The notes beneath the pieces are model-generated. The model was given only the letters and a program-made list of their open reading frames with translations. It searched no databases and was not told the DNA's origin. Below are positions 9,327-17,700 of a stretch of 64,000 nucleotides of DNA, in pieces. Where the stretch lies: NCBI GenBank assembly GCA_964624795.1, contig CAZUZS010000013.1, positions 1 to 64,000 of the forward strand. Reading direction: 5' to 3'. A program made the translations under genes and the position numbers. Numbering within the stretch: position 1 is the first letter of the stretch; the number at the start of each line of letters is the position of its first letter. Origin of the DNA: CAZUZS01 sp964624795. GTDB taxonomy: Bacteria > Calditrichota > Calditrichia > RBG-13-44-9.

Positions 9327-10538
9327 TTACAGTGAGGGATAAATTGTCCATGCACATTGCAGGACTTTCCGGGTTCCCGACTCCTGCACAAAAGCAATGA
9401 CCGAAAGGTCCCTTCCCCATTCATTTGACAACGGGAAACTGAAATTCCTCACCATTTTTTGTCCTACAGAAAGTGTAACAGTCTCTCCTTCGGCGGTATC
9501 GTAAAATTTCCGGAGAACATATTCAAAATCCTTCTGCCCGTTGGTTCCGGGTGGATTGGGATAGTCAACAAGATTTTCTACAAGCGCAATATATAAACGG
9601 TTGTTGCCCAGGATTTCCGATAATGCCCGCACCTCTACTTGTCCGCGAATCAGCGAATCGCCACGCGTAAACTTTGGAAAGGAGATTGCGGCAGCGGCAG
9701 TTTCCTGAAGTTGAGCGTCAATCAAATCACGATAGGTTTGCTCGCTCAATGGATTATTCAGTTGTGAACCGTTGATAAATGCGGCGGGAATCGGCATGGT
9801 CGGGAAAAACTGCATTCGGAGATCAATATCTTCTTTGGAAGCCAGGTACATCGGATCGGAGACCGATGGGAAATTCGCGTGGTATCCTAATGTCACTAAC
9901 AACATGGGCCCGTAATCTACAGAAAGCGTATGAATGATCTCATCGGCTTCCGGGCACGGGGGACAATCGGTATTCGAAAAATGCTCAAGCAGCACCACAT
10001 GTAAGAGAGAGAGTGAGGTATTAATTCGAGTAAAATGGTTGGCGGAGATTTGCACTGTCTGTTCAACCGGTTCATAGTTACTCTTTTGCAGGCGCACATG
10101 GTATTCGCCCTCCGGCAAGCCGGAAATAAACTGGGGTGAAAACCCAAAATTAAATTTATCAACAAAAATCCGGGCGCTGTCCGGCGTTGTAATGACTTCC
10201 AGATCGCCCGAACTGACTTTGTTTAACTCAAATTCAATAGTCTCTTCCTTGCCCTTTACAATATCCACAACCATCGAATCCGGCGTCGCCTTCGCGTTTG
10301 AAAGAAAAAGGTGAATCACGTGCCTGCCAATTGGTATGTTTTTTAGCAGCGCGGGCGTGACCTGGCCTGTGTTCTCATAGTCAAGAAAAATTTTGGCGCC
10401 GTAAAAATTCTTTGAACTTACCAGTAAATTTCCAAATTCAGTGCTATAGCTTACAACATTACCATCTTTTGTTGTGCAGGAGAATAGAAATGTGAGAAAA
10501 AGTAAGGCAGAAATGCCGAAAGAGAGTTTTTTAAACAT
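9327..10538 (-). CDS. Omp28-like lipoprotein with two PEGA domains and a CPPC thioredoxin-like domain
   Basis: 403 aa from the ATG at 10536-10538, chosen because it has a GGAG site and gives a clean lipoprotein signal (LTFLFSC, Cys21). A longer in-frame start at 10607 adds 23 residues with no signal. Two PEGA-like domains (about 36-106 and 110-165, e.g. GLPEGEYHVRLQKSNYEP) are followed by a thioredoxin-like Omp28 domain with Cys192-Pro-Pro-Cys195 in NTDCPPCPEADEII and a cis-Pro segment TMPIPAAF. PEGA domains are usually surface or cell-wall binding. Its redox motif aligns residue by residue with the U-P-Y-C motif of the next gene upstream and serves as an internal control for that reading. 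Confidence 0.82.
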   Translation of the reverse strand: MFKKLSFGISALLFLTFLFSCTTKDGNVVSYSTEFGNLLVSSKNFYGAKIFLDYENTGQVTPALLKNIPIGRHVIHLFLSNAKATPDSMVVDIVKGKEETIEFELNKVSSGDLEVITTPDSARIFVDKFNFGFSPQFISGLPEGEYHVRLQKSNYEPVEQTVQISANHFTRINTSLSLLHVVLLEHFSNTDCPPCPEADEIIHTLSVDYGPMLLVTLGYHANFPSVSDPMYLASKEDIDLRMQFFPTMPIPAAFINGSQLNNPLSEQTYRDLIDAQLQETAAAAISFPKFTRGDSLIRGQVEVRALSEILGNNRLYIALVENLVDYPNPPGTNGQKDFEYVLRKFYDTAEGETVTLSVGQKMVRNFSFPLSNEWGRDLSVIAFVQESGTRKVLQCAWTIYPSL

Positions 10539-10776
10539 TGTGGTCTCCAAAAAATTCACCATCGCGAAGCGACTGAAAAGATATAAAATTCGCGAGTTTT
10601 TTATCAAGTATTTTTTAAAAAACTTTTGTCACGCTGCTCAATGAACAGCAGTGAGCAGAACAATTGGGTGTGGAGCACATGGGGATTTCTCGAAGAATAA
10701 GGGCCGATAGATAAAGGAAGACAACTTATCCTTTAAGCCACGCTCCACGCCTTATGTGCCAGGTTAGCAAAAATAA

Positions 10777-10807
10777 AGCCTTCTGCCCGGCAAATCGACA
10801 GAAGGCT
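10777..10807 (-). terminator. Rho-independent terminator after the Omp28-like selenoprotein gene
   Basis: Perfect 9-bp inverted repeat (AGCCTTCTG / CAGAAGGCT) with a 13-nt loop. Read on the minus strand it is followed by a T-rich tail (TTTATTTTT). It lies 29 bp after the stop of the gene at 10836. Confidence 0.85.
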
Positions 10808-10835
10808 CAAATTTAAATCATACGAAGCATGGTGG

Positions 10836-12938
10836 TTAACGCATCAGAATCATTTTCTGAACGGATTGATTGCTGCCGCTGGTCAGCTTGTAGAAATAGA
10901 TACCGCTGGAAACGCTGCGGCCTGCATCATCAGTCCCATTCCACACCGCCTGATAGCGACCCGCCGATTTCTTTCCATTCACCAGCGTGCGTATCTTTTG
11001 ACCCAGCGAATTGAAAATCACCAGTTGGGTCTGTGTTGGTGTCGGGTTTTTAAGCGAGTAATTTATTACCGTTTCCGGGTTAAACGGATTCGGATAATTT
11101 TGCGCCAGGCTGAAGGTCTGAACCGTCGGATTATGGTCCAAAATGCCAACCATACCCTCGTAGAACCACCGGATGGTGCGGGCAACCAACGTATCTTTGA
11201 TTGCCGCCTGGTCAATCTGTTCCAGTCCCAACCCCAGATAAACCACCTTATAATCGGCAGTTTCCGCCCGAAGGGCGCCGACATCAGGTCCATTCATATA
11301 TTTCAGGATGGCTGTGGCATCAGCATCGTAGGGAGAGATGACGTCCAGCGATCTGTCATAAATAGCTCCGGCTACAAATGAAATTCCATTGGTAATGGGA
11401 TCGCCGCTGTATCCGTTTATCAAAAACCAGTTGGAGGCATCCCTCACATATTCGGCATGTAGATAATCGTGGTAGAATCCTTGCGCAAACTGGCTCATAC
11501 CGGAGGTTTCGAAAATATCGGAGCCAATGTCCTGACCGGAGATAAACAGCCGTCCGCCATTATCCAAGTATGTTTGCAGCGCAGTCACTTCCTCCGGGTA
11601 AAACGCGGGGAAGGTCGTTCCTGCGGACCAGAAAATGGCTTTAAAATTGGCCAGATTCACGCCCGCCGGATGTAAAGCGGTTCTGGATACAACGCCGTAG
11701 GTGCCGGCAAACACAGCATCCAGACAAGCTGTTACAATGGCCTGGTAATCATCATCTTCCGCATCCAGCACCAAAATATCGTTTCCGGTTTCTGTGACGA
11801 ACTTGAAAGATGATGATCCGGACATCCCCAAATTGTTTCCGGACTGGAAGTTCAGAACAGCATCGCCAAATCCGTCAATCGAATTGGCATTAATCGTAAC
11901 ATGAATCACCGTGGAATCACCTGAAGCCACTGTCAGCGAGTCTGTTTGACCGGCGGCAAAAGTCCCGTTATCCGTGGTGTATTCCTGTGTCCAGCCAGCC
12001 GGGCCGGTAAATGATAGATTGATTCCGTAAGTATCGTTCATCAGGCCAACATTGTGTATCACCGCCTCATATTGTGCGGGGGTCGAACTGCTGGCGATGA
12101 CATCCGGGCTTTGGGGAGCGATGGTCGCAACAAAATCGGGAGTCGTAAGAGTCCACTGTTCAGCTTGCTGAATCTCCCCATTGGAGTTCAGAGGCGAACC
12201 AACCTTGTATACAAAGACTACCACCCGGCAGCTATCCGGTATAATATCCGGCACGCCGCCGCCAGGAACCGGAACGGTATAATCAAATGATTCATTGAGG
12301 ACCTGGTTCTGGTTCCACGTTCCATTGACGATCTCGGTACCAAGAGCGCCGTTCATAATTGTGCGGACCGTCCAGTCGTGAACGTAATTCGGACCGCCAA
12401 GCGTTCCATTCTGCGGCCAGACAATGCCGTCTTCAAGCAGTTCAATATTATATTTGAACTGGCCGGTCAAATTTTGCAATGCTGTAAATTCCAGATCGGC
12501 GTGGAATTCCCGCGTGAGTGGATTATAACTTCTTTCCATGCTAATTGCGACGGTAGCAGGAACGTTAACCCTGCTGTTCATCGTGGAGGCCCAGGCACTT
12601 CTTGAAAGCACACCGGAAACCCGGTCAACAATACCGGTTGGATATGCGCTCAAACCCAGCGAGGATTTGACGGTGTATCCGGGAAAATTATCGAATGGAT
12701 CGGCAGTATAGCCGTGGTAAGCACAAACAATTGCATTGGGTATTGCTGGTAATATGGTATTATGGATGATAACTTCACCCTCAGGACAGTACGGTCAGTT
12801 AACGCCGGTGCAAAACTCAATCACCGGATTCCGCTGGGTCTGGCCCAATACCGGGTTAATAAACGCCAACCCTAACAGGAACAGAAGGAAGAGAGCTGAC
12901 GCCGGGAAGAGACTTCTTGCTTTAAAAGATCTGCTCAT
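10836..12938 (-). CDS. Candidate selenoprotein: Omp28-like surface protein with UPYC redox motif and T9SS sorting domain
   Basis: 700 aa if the in-frame TGA at 12795-12797 is read as selenocysteine. The ATG at 12936-12938 (after a GGGGTG site) gives a signal peptide (basic start, hydrophobic core, VLG-Q near residue 32). Next comes NPVIEFCTGVN, then U48-P-Y-C51-PEGEVII. The frame continues without a stop into SAYPTGIVDRVSG, a conserved Omp28 segment with the cis-proline, and a YVHDWTVRTIMNGALG segment. A GATase-like domain (about 385-510) and a C-terminal sorting domain (about 605-700, NYPNPFNPETVINYSL) follow. Without readthrough the protein would start at 12653 with no signal and no redox motif. 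The alternatives are a nonsense mutation or an assembly error. Confidence 0.75.
12764..12780 (-). promoter_or_regulatory. Candidate bacterial SECIS stem-loop
   Basis: Starting 15 nt after the TGA on the mRNA, GGGUGA pairs with UCAUCC (6 bp including one G-U) around the 5-nt loop AGUUA. The loop begins 21 nt after the UGA and has G at its second position. From memory, the bacterial SECIS model asks for a loop 16-37 nt downstream with a G in the first two loop positions, and this fits. It lies within the coding sequence, as bacterial SECIS elements do. Confidence 0.6.
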
Positions 12939-13044
12939 AATACACCCCATAAATTTTGTTCAACAATTGAACTTCGTTTATTTATAATTAAAGCAAAACC
13001 GTTCTGAAGTTTTAAAACTGAGGCAGCTATAGAACAGCAACAAC

Positions 13045-13785
13045 CTACTTCATCATAACCATTTTGCCAATAAGCGTATTATTGCCAGATCGTAACTGGT
13101 ACAAATAAAGTCCGGAGGTTACAGGGTTTCCCCGGTCATCCTGCCCATTCCATGTAATTTCGTAGGCGCCGGGCTGCAAAAATTTATCAAACAGCAGGCG
13201 CACCCGCTGGCCAAGAATATTGTATATTGCCAGCGAAGTTGTTCCCCGGGAATTCATCCCAATTTCAAATGGAATGGTAGTGGAAGGATTAAACGGATTG
13301 GGATAATTGGACTGAAGCTGGAATTGGCCGCTGAGCGATTGCTGCCGATTACTGAGTCCGGCAGGCTGGGTGCTTACGGTAAAATCCTTAGTGATGGCTT
13401 CGGACGTATTCGCCAGATTTTCCAGCTTTAAAGTAATATTTGCCACACTTTGCAGATTATTATTGACTTGCACGTTTAGTTCCAAAGCTTCCTGCCCGGA
13501 AGCCGGAACTGTCATTTCGAGCGTATCGACATTCGGCGGGTAGCAAAGGCCAACGCATAGACTGCTGGTCCAGTCTGTAGGTAACTGGTTATTTATGCGG
13601 GCAACCCGAATGCGGATTTCATTTGCCGTATTATTCTGAACAAAGGTTTCAAATATATGTGTTGCAAATCCTGGCGAAACGAACATGCTGGTGGTGTCCG
13701 CCTGCCAGCTAAAACTCTGCGCGCTAAGACCCATGACTTGAAAAAATATAAAGGTAAAGGAAAAGATCAGTACCAATTGCTTCAT
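13045..13785 (-). CDS. Secreted protein with T9SS/FlgD-like C-terminal sorting domain
   Basis: 246 aa. Signal peptide (VLIFSFTFIFFQVMGLSAQ), a small beta-rich domain (about 25-140) containing a Cys-x3-Cys pair (SLCVGLCYPP), and a sorting domain (NYPNPFNPSTTIPFEI to the end, KMVMMK). The domain before the sorting signal resembles the accessory region that follows Omp28 domains in related proteins, but there is no thioredoxin motif. AAGGAG ribosome site 7 bp before the ATG. It is the first gene of the minus-strand run of redox surface proteins, 106 bp upstream of the selenoprotein gene. Exact role unknown. Confidence 0.75.
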   Translation of the reverse strand: MKQLVLIFSFTFIFFQVMGLSAQSFSWQADTTSMFVSPGFATHIFETFVQNNTANEIRIRVARINNQLPTDWTSSLCVGLCYPPNVDTLEMTVPASGQEALELNVQVNNNLQSVANITLKLENLANTSEAITKDFTVSTQPAGLSNRQQSLSGQFQLQSNYPNPFNPSTTIPFEIGMNSRGTTSLAIYNILGQRVRLLFDKFLQPGAYEITWNGQDDRGNPVTSGLYLYQLRSGNNTLIGKMVMMK

Positions 13786-14354
13786 TAAGTAACTCCTTCA
13801 GTATTTTTGATAATTTAACTGTTTTGACGAATTTTTCAAGGATTTTTTTATTTTTCCGTCGTAACCTGGGCGGATGCCGGAAACGTGAATTCCGGCGATG
13901 CTTTCCGAGCACCCTATTTGCCCTTTAAATAAGGAAACCAAGCAGGCAATGCATGACCCGCTTGCTTGTTTCTCACTCACTTTTATTATCGTTTCCTCGA
14001 TTCTAATCTTAACCGCAAAATACAGATTGGGAACAATGCATATTCCTGCTGGCAGCTTGTTTGCCATACTCGTGACACCGGTCTCGTGCAGACCACATCG
14101 AACCAATTTCTCAAAAACAGGCGCCGGTGAATTGTTACATCGGAAATTTTGAACAAACTGCTTATCAAAAACATAAAAGGATTGTTGTTCTGGCGGAAAA
14201 AAATGGCTCTAATTTGGCGCCATCAGCATTTGTGATAAAAGTGACAGCACTTTTCCGTACTTAACGCAGATTTTGAGGGGTTGTCGAAATTCGAGATGAA
14301 AATAAAATTAGAACAAGAATCAATATTGAAGCGAAACATTGATGAGGAGGTATG
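13786..14354. other. Divergent intergenic region, 569 bp
   Basis: Lies between the minus-strand surface-protein run and plus-strand fadE, so it should hold two divergent promoters. It contains a perfect 7-bp inverted repeat (GCCGGAA / TTCCGGC, 13876-13896), without a T tail, that could be an operator or hairpin. The short open frames here have no ribosome sites or recognisable sequence, and I take none of them as genes. Confidence 0.5.
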
Positions 14355-16121
14355 ATGAAAACAGGTGGTTTTTTTATTACCAGCCGGATTGGAGAAAGGC
14401 CGGTATTCAGCAGCGAATCGTTCAGCGATGAACAAAAGGAATTCAGCAAAGCCGGTGAGGATTTCGGGCTGAAGGAGATACTCCCACAAAGAGATGAAAT
14501 CGAAAAATTTGACAAAGAGCTGACCTTAGGCCTTATGCGAAAATGCGGTGAAATAGGATTCCTGGGCGTTGATGTCCCCGAGCAGTTTGGCGGACTCGGG
14601 CTGGACAAGGTCACTTCCGCCCTGCTCGCAGAGAAGATCACCTACGGGCGGAGCGCCTCATTTACCGTCACTTTTTCAGCACACACCGGAATCGGCACTC
14701 TCCCGATTGTATTTTTTGGGAACGAAGAACAGAAAAAGAAATACCTTCCCAAATTGGCAAGCGGAGAATGGCTAAGCGCTTATGCGCTCACCGAACCGGG
14801 CTCCGGCTCCGACGCGCTCTCCGTACGAAGCACCGCTGTTCTTTCACCTGACAAAAGACACTATATTTTAAACGGGAATAAACAATTCATCAGCAATGGC
14901 GGGTGGGCCAATTTGCTCATCACATTTGCCAAGGTGAATGGTGAAAAGATCACCGGTTTCCTGATCGATCCGGAAAGTGAAGGCGTGATCCGGAATGAGG
15001 AGAAGAACAAAATGGGACTGCACGGGTCCTCGACCTGCAATGTGATTCTGGAAAACGTAAAAGTCCCCGTGGAAAATACGCTGGGTGAAATCGGAAAAGG
15101 AGGCGATATCGCCTTCAACAGTCTGAACATCGGGCGCTTTAAATTAGGCGCGGCCGTGCTTGGTGGCTGCAAGAGTTCCGTGACTGTCAGCGTGCAGTAT
15201 GCGCTGGAACGTAAACAGTTTGGCCAACCGGTGGCCCGCTTTGATGCCATAAGGAAGAAATTCGCCGATATGGCAATTCGTGCCTATGCACTGGACAGCA
15301 TCATTTACGAAACCGCCGGCTTGCTGGACGAATCCATTGCAGCAGTGGATGAGAAATCTCCGGATTATTATCAGCAGGTTGCTTATGCCATCGAAAAGAT
15401 TGCCATGGAGTGTTCCATTTGCAAAGTTTACGGCAGTGAGGCGATATCGAAAAACGCCGACGAGGGCCTGCAAGTTTTTGGTGGCTATGGCTTTATCGAA
15501 GATTACCCAATGGCCCGTATAGTGCGCGATACCCGCGTGGACCGCATTTATGAAGGAACAAACGAGATCAACCGCCAGATTATCCTGGGCTATATTCTAA
15601 AAAAGACGCTGATGGAAGAGTTGCCCATCCGTGAAAAGATCAAGGAAATTCCCACAATATTGTCGGGTGGTGTCCGGGATTTTGGCAATGACGTTCTTGC
15701 TGCTGAAAAGCGCTCCCTGGAGGCTGCAAAGTATCTGACGCTATACATATTGAATGAGGCACTTATCAAATACGGGCAGGATCTCGCCCACGAACAGCAG
15801 GTAGGAGAAATTGTCAGCGACATGGTCATCGATCTGTTTGTCATCAATACCACCCTGGCCCGCATTTCCCAATCGGTTGAAAAAAGTGAATATCCTTCAG
15901 TTCTGCTGGCTATGGGACAGGTGCTCACCGCGGAAAAAATGATCAGCATGGCCGGGGCCGCGCTTACCGCAGTCACCGGCATCCTGGACGGGGAGAATTT
16001 GAAAGTTGCCTTGCAGGAAATTGGCAAGCTGCGGGATCTCATGTATCTTCCCACAAATACCCTGGCCCTGAAGAAGAAAATTGCGGATTTGGTCTACAAA
16101 GAAATGAAATATCCGTTTTGA
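14355..16121 (+). CDS. fadE: Acyl-CoA dehydrogenase
   Basis: 588 aa flavoenzyme catalysing the first step of fatty-acid beta-oxidation. N-terminal, middle and C-terminal acyl-CoA dehydrogenase domains are visible: YALTEPGSGSDALS (FAD and substrate loop), QYALERKQFGQPVARF, and the C-terminal signature RIYEGTNEINRQIILG with the probable catalytic Glu. It is longer than the 380-aa class; the extra 150-residue C-terminal domain is as in VLCAD and Bacillus FadE. Two adjacent ATGs; the second is preferred because it gives 4 bp to GAGGAGG. It forms a set with fadA and fadN downstream. Confidence 0.92.
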   Translation: MKTGGFFITSRIGERPVFSSESFSDEQKEFSKAGEDFGLKEILPQRDEIEKFDKELTLGLMRKCGEIGFLGVDVPEQFGGLGLDKVTSALLAEKITYGRSASFTVTFSAHTGIGTLPIVFFGNEEQKKKYLPKLASGEWLSAYALTEPGSGSDALSVRSTAVLSPDKRHYILNGNKQFISNGGWANLLITFAKVNGEKITGFLIDPESEGVIRNEEKNKMGLHGSSTCNVILENVKVPVENTLGEIGKGGDIAFNSLNIGRFKLGAAVLGGCKSSVTVSVQYALERKQFGQPVARFDAIRKKFADMAIRAYALDSIIYETAGLLDESIAAVDEKSPDYYQQVAYAIEKIAMECSICKVYGSEAISKNADEGLQVFGGYGFIEDYPMARIVRDTRVDRIYEGTNEINRQIILGYILKKTLMEELPIREKIKEIPTILSGGVRDFGNDVLAAEKRSLEAAKYLTLYILNEALIKYGQDLAHEQQVGEIVSDMVIDLFVINTTLARISQSVEKSEYPSVLLAMGQVLTAEKMISMAGAALTAVTGILDGENLKVALQEIGKLRDLMYLPTNTLALKKKIADLVYKEMKYPF

Positions 16122-16546
16122 ATGGTAGACAGGCATTTTGGGATGAAATTCATAGGGAGAAAAACGCTGCGGACTCAGGGAGCAGCACATCTCGGAAGGT
16201 CTGCCGGATGCAATTTCGCTCGGTCAAGGCAGCGGAAAATCAAGATTTAGTAGGTGGATTATCAAATTTTAATTTGACGCACAGGTAAACGAGAACCTCA
16301 TTAGCATTTGCCAGGTCAACCTGCTATTACGGTGTTGAATGAATAATTCGCAGGCCCTCTGCGAAATCTTATCAGTCCGAGCGGTTTGGAATAACATAGC
16401 TTTCAGCATTTCCTTAGCGCTTCCTTTTGAAGAGGAATTTCTTCATTTCATCTTCATAAGAAATTTCAAGATTGTCGGTGTTTAAAAAATTTTAACTGGC
16501 CTTAAGACATTGGTAACAATGATGAAAACTTTAAGGAGAATGAGTT
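16122..16546. other. Intergenic region, 425 bp, between fadE and fadA
   Basis: No convincing open frame or hairpin. The length suggests that fadA-fadN has its own promoter. AAGGAG at 16533-16538 is the fadA ribosome site. Confidence 0.5.
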
Positions 16547-17686
16547 ATGCACACCAAAGATCATTATGCGGTTATTGTTGATGCGGTAAGAAGTCCCATC
16601 GGTGTAAAAAGAGGAAGAATGGTGGGGATCCGGTCGGACGACCTGATGGCGCAGGTAATTAAAGCGCTTCTGAATAGAAATAAAAATCTGCCGTTGGAAA
16701 AGCTGGACGATGTGGTCGTCGGCTGTGCTTTTCCGGAGGGCGTTCAGGGCATGCTCATGGCGCGCGGCGTTTCTATCCTGGCCGGACTCCCGAAGGAAAC
16801 CGGCGCCAAAGTGGTAAACAGATTTTGCGGCTCCTCCATGGATGCCGTTCACCAGGTGGACTATGCCATCAATTTGGGAGACAACGAGGCAGCGCTGGCG
16901 GGCGGAGTGGAAGACATGTTCGCCGTTCCCATGGGCGGATTCAATCCCGATTTTCATCCCGAATTGTACAAAAAGCAGTACTACATCGGGATGGGCGAAA
17001 CCGCCGAGAACCTGGCAAAGGATGGCAATATTTCCCGCGAGGACCAGGAAGAATTCGCTGTAAACTCCCATCGCAAAGCGCTGGATGCATGGAAGAACGG
17101 CCGCTTTGCGAATGAGGTCGTTCCCGTCGAGCATCACGGAATTGTCATTGAACAGGACGAGGGACCGCGCGAGCCGGACCTGGAAAAGATTCGCAGCCTG
17201 AAACCGGCCTTCCTGGAAGGCGGCACCGTTACCGCGGCCACCAGCAGCCCCTATTCGGTGGGCGCAGCGGCTGTTTTGCTGACCAGCAGCAATTTGGCGC
17301 AGGAGTTGGGCCTCAAACCAAGGGCCCGCATCCTGGCACGCGGAGTGGCCGGTGTGGACTGGACCCGGATGGGCATGGGACCGTTACCCGCCACACAAAA
17401 GGCGCTGAAGCGGGCAGGAATGACCATGAAGGACATCGATCTGATCGAATTGAATGAAGCTTTTGCCTCGCAATCGTTGTATGTCATTCGCAAGGGCGAA
17501 TGGCCGATGGAGAAAGTAAACGTGAACGGCGGCGCCGTGGCGTTAGGGCACCCGCTGGGATGCTCCGGGGCACGCATTCTTACCACCCTGCTCAATGCAA
17601 TGGATCAGAAGAATGCCAAAACCGGCCTGGCCACCATGTGCATCGGCGGCGGACAGGGAATCGCAACTATAATCGAACGCATGTAA
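16547..17686 (+). CDS. fadA: Acetyl-CoA C-acyltransferase (3-ketoacyl-CoA thiolase)
   Basis: 379 aa. Last step of beta-oxidation, cleaving 3-ketoacyl-CoA to acetyl-CoA. Nucleophile Cys94 in NRFCGSSMDA, active-site His in GHPLGCSGARIL, and the second catalytic Cys in MCIGGGQG near the C terminus. AAGGAG site before the ATG. It is 14 bp upstream of fadN and forms an operon with it. The gene set matches the fadN-fadA-fadE system of Bacillus, though here fadE is first and separated. Confidence 0.95.
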   Translation: MHTKDHYAVIVDAVRSPIGVKRGRMVGIRSDDLMAQVIKALLNRNKNLPLEKLDDVVVGCAFPEGVQGMLMARGVSILAGLPKETGAKVVNRFCGSSMDAVHQVDYAINLGDNEAALAGGVEDMFAVPMGGFNPDFHPELYKKQYYIGMGETAENLAKDGNISREDQEEFAVNSHRKALDAWKNGRFANEVVPVEHHGIVIEQDEGPREPDLEKIRSLKPAFLEGGTVTAATSSPYSVGAAAVLLTSSNLAQELGLKPRARILARGVAGVDWTRMGMGPLPATQKALKRAGMTMKDIDLIELNEAFASQSLYVIRKGEWPMEKVNVNGGAVALGHPLGCSGARILTTLLNAMDQKNAKTGLATMCIGGGQGIATIIERM

Positions 17687-17700
17687 AGGAGGGCTGGCTG

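Noticed and set aside
12795..12797. TGA read as tryptophan or glycine through a changed genetic code
   Set aside because: Many genes here clearly stop at TGA, including ATGA overlaps (4789, 26332, 49192) and TGATG at ribD/ribE (57560), so TGA is a stop in this genome. The protein position also calls for Cys/Sec, not Trp or Gly.
13798..14174. Several short frames in the fadE upstream region
   Set aside because: None has a ribosome site and they overlap on both strands; typical of noncoding sequence.
16122..16546. Possible small gene or RNA between fadE and fadA
   Set aside because: No open frame with a ribosome site and no clear stem-loops.
17500..17700. 67-codon N-terminal extension of fadN
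   Set aside because: It overlaps the end of fadA in another frame, and AGGAGG before ATG 17701 sets the start.
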